From: an uncultured Collinsella sp.
GTDB lineage: Bacteria > Actinomycetota > Coriobacteriia > Coriobacteriales > Coriobacteriaceae
Assembly: GCA_902465105.1 (NCBI GenBank)
Contig: CABQLM010000001.1
Coordinates: 62,001-126,000, forward strand
Direction: 5' to 3'
Length of the DNA: 64,000 nt
A program made the translations under genes and the position numbers. Positions 26,656-34,462 of the stretch are shown piece after piece. The number at the start of each line of letters is the position of its first letter. Position 1 is the stretch's first letter. The notes beneath the pieces are model-generated. The model made no database searches. It saw nothing but the letters and a program-made list of their open reading frames with translations, and had not been told where the DNA came from.

Positions 26656-27417
26656 ATGGATCAGATTTACGACAACAGGTATTATTCCGCCGGTTCGCGC
26701 GAGCCGTCGCCTCGCCGTGCACGTACCGTGCAGCTCGGCGGGCTCGACTACGTTGGCGCCGATCGCGGTGCGCAACGTCCGGCAAGTACCTCATACTCCC
26801 GTGCTCAAATGAATACGCCGGTAGAGCGCGCGCCACGTTCGACGCACTCGGCGCATGCTCAGCGCCCCTCGGCTCAAACGCATGAAAAGCCGACCAGGCC
26901 CTCGAACCGTTTTTCGGGCTCGGACTTTATGCGCTATGCCAACGACAACGCGGTGGTCAAGGCGATTTACGACTTTACCCATGGGCCCCAGCGCGTGCTG
27001 TTTATCGGTATCGTGGTAGCGCTGGCGCTCGTGAGCCTGTACTTTCCCGTGCGCGACCTGTACGTGGCCAAACGCTCGAGCGATATCTTGGCCAAGCAGG
27101 TCGAGATTCGCCAGCAATACAATGACGAGCTGCAAAAAAGCGTCGACAAGCTGCTCTCGGAGGAGGGCATTAAGGACGCGGCGACCGAGGACTTGGGCCT
27201 GGTGATGCCCGGCGAGACCAAGATTGACGTGCTAGGCCTCGACGACGATCCGGACTCGTCGTCGAGCAAAAAGTCCTCAAACGCCAAGAAGGCCAGCGAA
27301 GTTGCCAAAGAGATCGAAGAGGTCGGCAAAGACGCACCGTGGTACATCCAGGCGCTCGATATGCTGTTTGGATTTGACGGCGTCGAAGGCCAGACAGTTG
27401 TGTCCAACGGCAAGTAG
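26656..27417 (+). CDS. FtsB/DivIC-like septum formation initiator protein
   Basis: Predicted bitopic division protein. Residues 1-105 form a disordered Arg/Ser/Pro-rich cytoplasmic tail, followed by one membrane helix (VLFIGIVVALALVSLYFPV, about 112-131) and an extracytoplasmic coiled coil (VAKRSSDILAKQVEIRQQYN, DELQKSVDKLLSEEGIKDAA), then an acidic Ser-rich C-terminus. DivIC/FtsB proteins join FtsL and FtsQ/DivIB in the divisome. The position between eno and ppx/gppA matches the common Gram-positive order eno-divIC-ppx. The ATG at 26656 follows AAGGCG; the frame is open upstream through the eno terminator. Confidence 0.85.
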   Translation: MDQIYDNRYYSAGSREPSPRRARTVQLGGLDYVGADRGAQRPASTSYSRAQMNTPVERAPRSTHSAHAQRPSAQTHEKPTRPSNRFSGSDFMRYANDNAVVKAIYDFTHGPQRVLFIGIVVALALVSLYFPVRDLYVAKRSSDILAKQVEIRQQYNDELQKSVDKLLSEEGIKDAATEDLGLVMPGETKIDVLGLDDDPDSSSSKKSSNAKKASEVAKEIEEVGKDAPWYIQALDMLFGFDGVEGQTVVSNGK

Positions 27418-27437
27418 CGCCCGGAGGTGAGCCCGCA

Positions 27438-28439
27438 ATGACGAATTGCAAACGATATAAGGTGGCGGCGATTGACCTGGGAACGGTGTCGTCGCGACTG
27501 GTGCTTGCCCAGGTCGAGGGCGGGGCGATCGTGGAATCGTCCAAGCATACCGAGATTACCGACTTGGGCGAGGGCGTGGACGCGACGGGGCGCTTTTGCG
27601 AGGCGGCCGTTGAGCGCGTGCTCGCTGCGTGCCGGATGTTTGTGGACGAGGCCCGTGCCTTTGGGGCCGTGTGCATCTGCACCACGTGCACGAGCGCCGC
27701 GCGCGATGCGTCCAATGCCGCGCTGCTGCTGGACGGCCTGCGCGACCTGGGGCTTGAGCCACAGGTGATTCCGGGCCAGGTCGAGGCGCGCCTGACTTTT
27801 TTTGGCGTGGCGCACGACTTTGCCGGCGAGCGCATCATTGTCGCCGATTCGGGTGGCGGATCCACAGAGCTCGCGACGGGCGTCTATGCACCGGAGCGCG
27901 GTGTCTTTGCGCTGGAGGGAACGCGCTCGCTGGACATCGGTTGCCGTCGCGTGACGGAGCGGTTTTTCTCGGTGCTGCCGCCTGCGGCGAGTGAGCTTGT
28001 GGCCGCTGCCGACTGGGCGAACGGGCAGTTTACGGCGTACTTTGAGAGCTTGCCGAGTGATTTTGAGCGCGCCAACCGCTTGGTGGCGGTGGGTGGCACC
28101 GTTACGACGTTGGTGGCGCTGGTTCACAAGTTGGAGCCGTACGATTCGAGCTTTGTGCACCTGCGCGAGCTTTCGATGGAGCAGGTTTCGGCCGCCATCG
28201 ATTGTATGTCCACGTTGGATGTGGAGGGTATCGCTGCGCTGCCGGGCGTGCAGCCCAAGCGCGCGGGCGTGATCCTTGCCGGCGCCGTGGTGATTCGCGA
28301 GCTCATGCGAGCCGGCGGCTACGACACGCTTACCGTAAGCGAGAACAGTTTGCTTGCTGGTATGGCTGCCACCATCAACGAAGTTCTCGACGGCGCGACC
28401 CCCACCATCGGCTGGACCCCCGGCCTCAGCGTCCTTTAG
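27438..28439 (+). CDS. ppx: Ppx/GppA-family exopolyphosphatase/guanosine pentaphosphatase
   Basis: ASKHA-fold phosphatase acting on polyphosphate or pppGpp. Phosphate-loop motifs VAAIDLGTVSSRLVLAQVEG and IVADSGGGSTELATG, with RSLDIGCRRVTERFF between. 333 residues, the short form without the HD-like C-terminal domain, as in actinobacterial Ppx1 proteins. GGAGGTGA precedes the ATG; 20 bases after the FtsB-like gene. With mazG and the family II pyrophosphatase nearby, the window carries several phosphoanhydride-removing enzymes. Confidence 0.9.
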   Translation: MTNCKRYKVAAIDLGTVSSRLVLAQVEGGAIVESSKHTEITDLGEGVDATGRFCEAAVERVLAACRMFVDEARAFGAVCICTTCTSAARDASNAALLLDGLRDLGLEPQVIPGQVEARLTFFGVAHDFAGERIIVADSGGGSTELATGVYAPERGVFALEGTRSLDIGCRRVTERFFSVLPPAASELVAAADWANGQFTAYFESLPSDFERANRLVAVGGTVTTLVALVHKLEPYDSSFVHLRELSMEQVSAAIDCMSTLDVEGIAALPGVQPKRAGVILAGAVVIRELMRAGGYDTLTVSENSLLAGMAATINEVLDGATPTIGWTPGLSVL

Positions 28440-28454
28440 CCATCTCCCCCCCAT

Positions 28455-28523
28455 AAGTTGCGGTGAAATGGTTTCTAAATGGGCTGGTAAGCGGCATAAA
28501 CAAGAACTATTCCATCGCAACTT
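28455..28523. repeat. Inverted repeat (AAGTTGCGGTGAAATAGT family), copy 2
   Basis: Arms about 28455-28480 and 28498-28523 pair imperfectly around a short loop, immediately after the ppx gene. Same family as 21701-21769. Confidence 0.8.
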
Positions 28524-28533
28524 CCAAGCCCTG

Positions 28534-28806
28534 CCGGCGTCCAAAAGAAGCGAGCCCGCATCCCAAAGGGACACGGACTCGAAAGCTCCATATGGTAGGG
28601 GCGGTGGGACGTCCGCGTATTTGCTGCGCAAATCCGCACCGGCCTCGGTCGCCTGCCGGCGCCCTCGCCGGCTCGCTGCGGACGCTGCGCGTCCGCCTGG
28701 CGCTCGCCCCCTCGCGGGTTCGAGCCCCACCGGCGTCCAAAAGAAACGAGCCCGCATCCCAAAGGGACACGGGCTCGAAAGCTCCATATGGTAGGGGCGG
28801 TGGGAC
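28534..28806. repeat. 77-bp direct repeat including the 3' end of tRNA-Leu
   Basis: Units 28534-28610 and 28730-28806 match at 75 of 77 positions. Each contains the tRNA terminator hairpin and the last 18 bases of the tRNA-Leu gene (28593-28610 and 28789-28806). The 119 bases between them are unrelated to the tRNA body but include a second T-arm-like stretch (GCGGGTTCGAGCCCCAC) on the plus strand. A duplicated tRNA 3' end is the usual trace of site-specific integration or of imprecise duplication. Confidence 0.85.
28738..28777 (-). terminator. Terminator of tRNA-Leu
   Basis: On the minus strand the stem CGAGCCCG/CGGGCTCG is followed by TTTCTTTT, 12 bases after the tRNA CCA end. Confidence 0.8.
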
Positions 28807-28873
28807 TCGAACCCACAATCCTTGCGGCGAGAGATTTTAAGTCTCCTGCGTATGCCAATTCCGCCACGCCCCC
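28789..28873 (-). tRNA. tRNA-Leu (anticodon UAA)
   Basis: An 85-base cloverleaf on the minus strand, from GGGGGCGTGGCGGAATTGGC to a genomically encoded ACCA end. Anticodon loop CTTAAAA gives UAA; T-arm GTGGG-TTCGAGT-CCCAC; the long variable arm (CTCGCCGCAAGGAT region) is typical of class II tRNAs. The acceptor has a G-U first pair, also seen in E. coli tRNA-Leu(UAA). Confidence 0.95.
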
Positions 28874-28904
28874 GTGAGACTAGAAGTCTAGCACAAGCCG
28901 CCCG

Positions 28905-29528
28905 TTACGCGTTGACAGCCATCGAGTGCCGGCCCGACTTTTCCAAGTACTCGGCAAACTTGGCCTCGTCGCCCTTGTTCTTGTACTGGAGGGCCAACAG
29001 GTACTCCAAACGGCAACCCTTAACCTTATCGTCGCCGGCCTCCTCGAGCATTCGCTCCAGCTCGGGAATGTCGTTGTGGCGCTTCAAAATCATCGTGTCG
29101 TACATCAGCTGGCATTCGTGCGCGACTGCCTCGGCCTGGCCGCCCTCTAAGCCTTTGATCTCGTGCAGCAACTCCTTGGACTTTTTGCGGTCCTCCTGGC
29201 CCACGTAGTAGTTAAAGGCTTTGATCACCAAGTCGACGCGCTGCATTTTAGGCAAGTTGAGCCCCAGCAGCAGGTCGAACGTCTCGTCGGCGCGCTCGTG
29301 GTCCTCGCGCAGCAGATAGGAGTTCAGGCGCAGATAGTCGCGGTTGTAGCGCGGATACAGCATGCTAGTGAGTTTGCTGTCGAGCAGGCGGTCGAACTCG
29401 TCCCACTGCTTGGCGGCCATCAGCTGTTGCAGGCGCTTAAACGTGGTGCGTTTTTTGATGCTAAAGAATACCGACACAGCGATGCAGATGACAACGACGG
29501 CGGTCCAGAGTGTGCGGGAATCGGGCAT
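28905..29528 (-). CDS. Hypothetical membrane-anchored helical-repeat protein
   Basis: About 207 residues. One N-terminal membrane helix (LWTAVVVICIAVSVFFSI, residues about 6-23) is followed by a wholly alpha-helical charged domain with a repeated pattern (AAKQWDEFDRLLDSKL, REDHERADETFDLLLG, HNDIPELERMLEEAG, YKNKGDEAKFAEYLE) that resembles degenerate TPR helices. The ATG at 29526-29528 has AAGGA seven bases upstream. No family recognised; a membrane-tethered scaffold is a guess. The gene ends 31 bases from tRNA-Leu and is read in the same direction. Confidence 0.75.
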   Translation of the reverse strand: MPDSRTLWTAVVVICIAVSVFFSIKKRTTFKRLQQLMAAKQWDEFDRLLDSKLTSMLYPRYNRDYLRLNSYLLREDHERADETFDLLLGLNLPKMQRVDLVIKAFNYYVGQEDRKKSKELLHEIKGLEGGQAEAVAHECQLMYDTMILKRHNDIPELERMLEEAGDDKVKGCRLEYLLALQYKNKGDEAKFAEYLEKSGRHSMAVNA

Positions 29529-29691
29529 ATTGGGGTCCTTAGTCACTCACAAAACGAGCGGTATGACAACACGTACTAGATGTATTATACGCAGCGCGTA
29601 AGCAAACTGGCATAAAAGTGCATCGAGGCTGAGCGCCATCGCTCTCTGCGGTACACTTACCTAAAGTAAACCTCGAAGGGAGACATTACCT

Positions 29692-29979
29692 ATGAAGAAA
29701 ATCGTTTTGGCTTGCGGTGCCGGTGCTGCAACTTCCACGCTCGTTGCCCAGAAGGTCGCCAACTTGCTCGATGCCAACGGTTACGCTGACCAGTACGAGA
29801 TCGTGCAGTGCGCCATCTCCGAGGCCAAGGACTATTGCGACGACGGCGCCGACCTGCTGATCGCCACTACCGTTGCCCCCGAGGGCCTCACCTGCCCGTA
29901 TGTGAGTGGCGTGCCCTTCATGACCGGCATGAACCGCGTCGCTGCCGAGAAGGCCGTTCTCGACGTCATGGCTCAGTAG
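29692..29979 (+). CDS. PTS sugar transporter subunit IIB, galactitol type (orphan)
   Basis: 95-residue phosphocarrier. The P-loop with phosphorylated Cys8 is clear in VLACGAGAATSTLVAQKV, as in GatB-type IIB domains, and VAPEGLTCPYVSGVPFMTG is typical of the family. No IIA or IIC gene is adjacent, so it must pair with distant subunits or be regulatory. A good Shine-Dalgarno (AAGGGAG) precedes the ATG. The VOC protein gene follows after 11 bases. Confidence 0.88.
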   Translation: MKKIVLACGAGAATSTLVAQKVANLLDANGYADQYEIVQCAISEAKDYCDDGADLLIATTVAPEGLTCPYVSGVPFMTGMNRVAAEKAVLDVMAQ

Positions 29980-29990
29980 GCGCTGCCTGC

Positions 29991-30365
29991 ATGAATGAGC
30001 AGAACGCCAATCCGGTCGAGCTCTTTGGCATGCGCGTTGCCCATGTGGGCATTAACGCCACCGACCCGGCAGACGCCCTGGAGATCGCGGAGCTGTTCTC
30101 GACGATGATGGGCATGCCCATCATCGAGACCCCGGTTTCGTATTTTAACGATTCGCTGGTCGAGATCATGAAGCAGAACGGTCGTGGCACCAAGGGTCAC
30201 ATCGGCTTTGCCGTCAACGACATCGATGCGGCCGAGAAGTGGTTTGTCGAGCGCGGGCTCGAGGTCAACGAGGAGTCGCGTGCGCTGCTACCCGACGGCG
30301 GCACCAAGCTCGTGTACTTTAAGCGCGAGTTCGCCGGCTTCGCCGTGCACCTGTGCCGCGAGTAG
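29991..30365 (+). CDS. VOC-superfamily (glyoxalase-like) protein
   Basis: 124 residues with paired beta-alpha-beta-beta-beta modules: MRVAHVGINATDPADALEIA, SYFNDSLVEIMKQNGRGTKG, HIGFAVNDIDAAEKWFVERG and FAGFAVHLCRE. It resembles the VOC domain fused to the C-terminus of some KDPG aldolases, here as a free protein. ATG at 29991; an upstream in-frame extension overlaps the IIB gene and is rejected. Coupled to the IIB gene, so a role with sugar-acid or hexitol metabolism is possible but unproven. Confidence 0.8.
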   Translation: MNEQNANPVELFGMRVAHVGINATDPADALEIAELFSTMMGMPIIETPVSYFNDSLVEIMKQNGRGTKGHIGFAVNDIDAAEKWFVERGLEVNEESRALLPDGGTKLVYFKREFAGFAVHLCRE

Positions 30366-30392
30366 CGCACAAGCTGCTATGGCTAGCAAAAA

Positions 30393-30424
30393 GGGATAGG
30401 GCCGCATTGCCCTATCCCTTTTTT
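30393..30424 (+). terminator. Terminator after the VOC gene
   Basis: Perfect stem GGGATAGGGC/GCCCTATCCC followed by TTTTTT. Confidence 0.92.
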
Positions 30425-30464
30425 ATGCCGAGGGGCCGACTTTTGCGACGGTCAAAAAACCGAA

Positions 30465-30640
30465 GTCTAATACTTTTCCGGAGAAGTGAACGAGCAGAAT
30501 CGCACCTCCGAAGCATCGACATTTTGAGGGTGTCGTTTTCTGCGTTTTCGATGCTGGAATCCTGCGATTTCGCGGCCGAAAAATGCGGATGGTTCGGGGG
30601 TCCAGAAACAGGCGTTCACTTCTCGGGAAAAGTATTAGAC
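30465..30640. repeat. MITE-like element with terminal inverted repeats, copy 1
   Basis: 176 bases. Termini GTCTAATACTTTTCCGGAGA... (30465-30492) and its complement (30613-30640) match at 27 of 28 positions. The interior is imperfectly palindromic as well (CACCTCCGAAGCATC against the GATGGTTCGGGGGTCC side), with a central CGACA-TTTTGAGGG-TGTCG hairpin. Copy 2 at 35425-35610 is similar along its whole length. No transposase and no clear target duplication. Confidence 0.85.
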
Positions 30641-30662
30641 CTCGATTCACGAGGGGGCATCC

Positions 30663-31958
30663 CTACCGCGGCAGGCGAATCGTAAAGCGGCTGCCGACGC
30701 CCTCGACTGAGGTCACGCCAATGACACCGCCATGGTTATCGACGATCCACTTGGCAATGGCAAGCCCCAGACCAGAGCCCTGCGCGCCAGAGTCGCGCGC
30801 GTTGTCGGCGCGGTAGAACCGTTCAAACGCGTGAGCTGCGGATTCCTGGTTCATGCCAATGCCTTCGTCCTCAACACTTATGTCGATTGTGCCCGTGCCC
30901 ACATCGGGCGTTATGCCAAACGTGACGGTCGTTCCTGCGTCCGAATACTTGGCGGCGTTTTGCACGATCACGCGCAGAGCCTGCTTCACGAGTGCCACGT
31001 CGACAGACGCGTCACAGTGTGGGTCGCTGACAAGCGCGGTGTCGTACACCAGTTGATACGTGTGCCCGGCATCGATCATCCGCGATTCTTCGCAGACCTC
31101 GCCGACGAGCGCTGCCAGATTGGTATCCACACGATGCAGCGCGGTGCGGCCGGCATCGCCGCGTGCCAAAAACAGCAGTTGTTCTACGAGCTCCTGCATG
31201 TGCTCGCTTTCGGCCTTGAGCGAGGCGATGGATTCCGCTAGCACGGCCGGGTCGTCCTTACCCCAGCGGTCGAGCATGTTTACATAGCCCTGAATCACCG
31301 CGATGGGCGTGCGCAGCTCGTGGCTTGCATCGTTGACAAAGCGCATCTGCTGCAGCTTGGCCTCTTGCATCTGACGCAGTAGACGGTTGAGTGCGACCTC
31401 GATGCTCGCCAAGTCGGCGTCGCCAGTGGTGACGCTCGGCGAGTCGACGCTTGCTCGCTCGATGGCCTGCTCCAACGTTTCCATCTTGCCTCCGGAGAGC
31501 TGCATGCGGCCGAGCTCGTCCACGCGTAAGGCCAGGTCGTTGAGCGGTGCCATGGTGCGGCGTACGCGTCGGGCGCCGCCGAGCATGTTGAGCACGCTGA
31601 TGATCTGCCAACCCACAACGACAAGGTAGAGAGGCCATAGCGTGACGAGGTCCTGCGCGAGGGGGAAGGTCTTGGTGGTACGCACAAGCTCGACAGTATA
31701 GGTGAGCGTTGCCAGGTCCCAGCCGCGCGCGGGCGTCAGTGACATGCCGTGAACGGTGGCGCCGGGGATCCATCCTGCGGTAAACGTGCCGTCGGGCAGC
31801 GTCTGGTTGTATCCATAGACGAGGATCGCCGCCGCAATCACTACCAGCAACAGATCGAGCCAGACGTAGCTCATCAGGCGGCGCCACATATAGCTCCAGT
31901 TGATGGCGCGGGCGATGGAAGTGACGCGCTTGGTCTCGGTGTTACGCGCGACAGACAT
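30663..31958 (-). CDS. Sensor histidine kinase
   Basis: 431-residue membrane kinase. N-terminal helix (LDLLLVVIAAAILVYGY), a short extracytoplasmic loop with GWIPGATVHGMSLTPARGWD, a second helix (LYLVVVGWQIISVLNML), HAMP-like linker, phosphoacceptor His in NDASHELRTPIAV, and ATPase boxes QNAAKYSDAG, DEGIGM, FERFYRADN and GSGLGLAIAKWIV. ATG at 31956-31958 overlaps the response-regulator gene by 17 bases; the longer open frame is an out-of-frame reading of that gene and is rejected. Stimulus unknown. Confidence 0.93.
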   Translation of the reverse strand: MSVARNTETKRVTSIARAINWSYMWRRLMSYVWLDLLLVVIAAAILVYGYNQTLPDGTFTAGWIPGATVHGMSLTPARGWDLATLTYTVELVRTTKTFPLAQDLVTLWPLYLVVVGWQIISVLNMLGGARRVRRTMAPLNDLALRVDELGRMQLSGGKMETLEQAIERASVDSPSVTTGDADLASIEVALNRLLRQMQEAKLQQMRFVNDASHELRTPIAVIQGYVNMLDRWGKDDPAVLAESIASLKAESEHMQELVEQLLFLARGDAGRTALHRVDTNLAALVGEVCEESRMIDAGHTYQLVYDTALVSDPHCDASVDVALVKQALRVIVQNAAKYSDAGTTVTFGITPDVGTGTIDISVEDEGIGMNQESAAHAFERFYRADNARDSGAQGSGLGLAIAKWIVDNHGGVIGVTSVEGVGSRFTIRLPR

Positions 31959-32727
31959 AGCCCACCCCGCGCACGGTTTGGATGATGCGGGCACCGCCAG
32001 CATCTTCGATCTTGGCGCGCAGGTGCGCAATGTGTACGTCGACGTTGTTGGTGTCGCCCACGTATTCGTAACCGAGCGCCTCGTGCGCGATGCGCTCACG
32101 CGTGAGCACGGTTTCGGCATGCGCCATAAGCAGGGCGAGGACGTCGAACTCGCGGGCGGTCAGCACGATGGGTGAGCCGCCGACCATAACCTCGCGGCGG
32201 CCGGGGTCGAGCGCGACCGAGTCAATGGTGAGCGCGGCGGGGGAGGGCGAGGCGGAAGCCCGGGTCGAGTCGCTGGCCGGGGGCATCGCAGTGGCGCCGA
32301 CACTCGCGCCGTCCGACGTGCCCTCCCCGGCACCGACGCTGCCAACGCCCGAAGCCGCCCGTACGGCCTCCGCGCGCTTCAACGCCACGCGGATCCGTGC
32401 GAACAGTTCCTCAATCGCAAACGGCTTGGTCAGATAGTCATCGGCACCGGCGTCAAGCCCCGCCACCTTGTCCATCACGGCATCGCGCGCGGTGACCATA
32501 ATCACCGGCACATCCTTGTGCTTGCGGATACGCCGTAGGACCTCCATGCCGTTGAGCTGCGGCAACAGCACGTCGAGCAGAATCAAGTCGTAGTCGCGCT
32601 TTAGCGCCAGGTCCACGGCGGTGCGGCCGTCGGCGGCGTGCTCAACCTGGTAGCCCTCGTGCTCCAGCTCGAGCGTCACAAAGCGGGCGATTTTCTCCTC
32701 GTCCTCTACGATCAGGATTCGTGCCAT
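31942..32727 (-). CDS. OmpR/PhoB-family response regulator
   Basis: 261 residues. Receiver domain with phosphoacceptor Asp in YDLILLDVLLPQLNG (about residue 51), Lys in DDYLTKPFAIEELF, then an unusually long Gly/Ser/Ala linker of about 40 residues (about 123-162), and a winged-helix output domain ending HIAHLRAKIEDAGG and TVRGVGYVCRA. GGGGG precedes the ATG. Overlaps the kinase gene and follows the DUF4342 gene by 18 bases. Confidence 0.94.
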   Translation of the reverse strand: MARILIVEDEEKIARFVTLELEHEGYQVEHAADGRTAVDLALKRDYDLILLDVLLPQLNGMEVLRRIRKHKDVPVIMVTARDAVMDKVAGLDAGADDYLTKPFAIEELFARIRVALKRAEAVRAASGVGSVGAGEGTSDGASVGATAMPPASDSTRASASPSPAALTIDSVALDPGRREVMVGGSPIVLTAREFDVLALLMAHAETVLTRERIAHEALGYEYVGDTNNVDVHIAHLRAKIEDAGGARIIQTVRGVGYVCRA

Positions 32728-32745
32728 ACGTGCCCCCGTCTGCGA

Positions 32746-33288
32746 TTACTTGTCGTCGTTCAGATTTTGCTTGATGCCGTCCGCGGCGTCGGCGGCGTGA
32801 TCCATCAGGTTGTTGATGCTGCCGGGCACGTCGCCGTCGCTGTCGATGCGGTAGCGCATGCCAAAGAACAGGCCAATCAACATCAGCCATATCGTGGCGC
32901 CCCAGGCAAACAGGGCGACGATGGGGATCAGGATGGGAATGTTGAGGATGATGGCGTCGCGGCGCGTGGCGACAAACTTGGTCTCCAGGCTCAGGCGGAA
33001 GAGCTTTTTGAGGTACTCCCACACGCTGTCCATCTTCTTGGAGAAGTCGGTCTTTTCGCTCGACTTTTCGTAGGCGGCCTGCGCGGCGACCATCTCGGCC
33101 GAGGGCTCGTCGACCGGCGCGGACTCGGTGGCGGCGTGCGCCGATGTGGTCTGTGTCTTGCCCTGCGACTCGAGCCAAATGATGGCGTCCAGAACGTTGC
33201 CGTCGGCGGCGTCGAGCGCGGCTTTGGCATCGGTGTAGCTCACGTTGCACTTGGTGCGGATGGTTTCAACTTTTTCGAGGTCGTCCAT
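32746..33288 (-). CDS. UBA-like/DUF4342 membrane protein
   Basis: 180 residues. The N-terminal 45 residues look like a UBA/TS-N fold (CNVSYTDAKAALDAADGNVL, DAIIWLESQGK). After an acidic linker comes DSVWEYLKKLFRLSLETKFV and one or two membrane helices (AIILNIPILIPIVALFAWGA, TIWLMLIGLFFGMRYRI), the DUF4342 arrangement. First gene of an operon with the two-component system, which suggests it is either an accessory or a target. Function unknown. Confidence 0.8.
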   Translation of the reverse strand: MDDLEKVETIRTKCNVSYTDAKAALDAADGNVLDAIIWLESQGKTQTTSAHAATESAPVDEPSAEMVAAQAAYEKSSEKTDFSKKMDSVWEYLKKLFRLSLETKFVATRRDAIILNIPILIPIVALFAWGATIWLMLIGLFFGMRYRIDSDGDVPGSINNLMDHAADAADGIKQNLNDDK

Positions 33289-33668
33289 GACCTGTCCTTT
33301 CGTTCGATGGGCGCGACGCCAGGCGATCTGCCCGGGTGCGAGCGTTGCGTTCGGCGGCCTGCGTTGCGCGGCGCCACTCCGCCCTTGGTCGAACTCTATA
33401 GTGCAGGTAATAGATTAAGCGATTCTTGAGCCAAGATTAATGTTGGATGAGTTTTTGCGTGGCGGTGGGGAAGGCTGTCCTTCTGGGCAAACGTGCACGG
33501 GGCGCTCGGGGCCCAGGGGTAAATTTGTGTCCGTGCAGCGAGATATACTTTTAATCATATTGAGGGGTGTGACAGGACAAGGTTGCCCGGCGCCCGTGAA
33601 ATCAGAGGGGTCGCCGTGCCGCATGGCGCAAACGAGCGGGACCCTGGCGCAAATAGGGGGGGTCATAA
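33289..33668. other. Intergenic region between divergent operons
   Basis: 380 bases. The left part reads CACTATAGAGTTCGACC on the minus strand, a likely -10 region for the DUF4342/two-component operon. On the plus strand GATATACTTTTAATCATATTG near 33541 may be the promoter of the phosphoesterase gene. TGGCGCAAA occurs twice (about 33623 and 33645). Two short open frames here lack ribosome sites and are not called. Confidence 0.5.
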
Positions 33669-34430
33669 GTGCATATCTACGCTATGAGTGACATTCACGG
33701 GTGCTTGGACGCCTTTAAGGCATCGCTTTCCACCGTCGACCTCGATGCCGAGGATTCTAAGCTGATCCTGCTGGGTGACTACTGCGACCGAGGTCCCGAT
33801 TCGCTTGGGGTCTTTGAACTCGTTATGGACTTGCAAAAACGTTACGGCAATCGCGTCGTGGCACTGCGTGGCAACCATGAGGAGATGCTCCTCGAGTACA
33901 TTGATGAGGCGAAGGACCCCAATTTCACGCAGGCATGGATACTTGCTGACAGCAATTTGGCAACGGCCAAGAGTTTCCTGGATGTCGAGGCATTTAAGCA
34001 CGTTAAGCACCTTTTGAGGCTCAGGAAGTTCGAGGAGGCCTACGGCTTTACGGTTGAGCGTATAAAAGCCGAGCACGCGGACGTCATCGCGTGGGTTCGC
34101 AAACTCCCTTACTTTTACGAGAGCCCCTTTGGTCAGGTCTTTGTGCACGCCGGCGTTGACGAGGAAGCCGGCGAGTATTGGAAGGTCGGCACGCCTGACG
34201 AGTCGTTTACCATGATGCCGCCCGAGTACGTGGGGTGTAAGTTCTACCTGGACGTTATCGCCGGGCATGTCAATACCGAAGCGGCTTCGGGCATCGCAGG
34301 CTACCACGGTATCTGGCATGACGGGGCCAGCCATTACTACATTGACGGGAACGTCATGAAGAACGGCGAGGTCGCGGTACTGAGCTACGACTCGGAGGCA
34401 GGGAAGTACAGCGGGCCGGGGCTGGAGTAG
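33669..34430 (+). CDS. PrpA/ApaH-like metallophosphoesterase
   Basis: 253-residue calcineurin-like phosphatase of the Ser/Thr-phosphatase type. Motifs YAMSDIHGCLDAF, LILLGDYCDRGPDSLGVFEL, VVALRGNHEEMLLEYID, VFVHAGVDEEAG and VIAGHVNTEA. The arrangement DxH-GDxxDRG-GNHE matches bacterial PrpA proteins and bis-nucleoside tetraphosphatases; the substrate is undecided. The GTG start is supported by GGGGGG seven bases upstream. At the edge of an accessory-looking pocket. Confidence 0.85.
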   Translation: MHIYAMSDIHGCLDAFKASLSTVDLDAEDSKLILLGDYCDRGPDSLGVFELVMDLQKRYGNRVVALRGNHEEMLLEYIDEAKDPNFTQAWILADSNLATAKSFLDVEAFKHVKHLLRLRKFEEAYGFTVERIKAEHADVIAWVRKLPYFYESPFGQVFVHAGVDEEAGEYWKVGTPDESFTMMPPEYVGCKFYLDVIAGHVNTEAASGIAGYHGIWHDGASHYYIDGNVMKNGEVAVLSYDSEAGKYSGPGLE

Positions 34431-34462
34431 GTTTTGCGTGCCTGATGTGTGGCCGGCCTCGT

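Noticed and set aside
28714..28740. Second tRNA gene on the plus strand
   Set aside because: Only a T-arm-like stretch is present; no anticodon arm or acceptor partner could be found upstream.
28475..28867. Minus-strand frames starting in tRNA-Leu
   Set aside because: They translate the tRNA and its duplicated tail, a common annotation artefact; no ribosome site.
33440..33691. 83-codon plus-strand frame before the PrpA-like gene
   Set aside because: Overlaps the start of the well-supported downstream gene in another frame and lacks a ribosome site.
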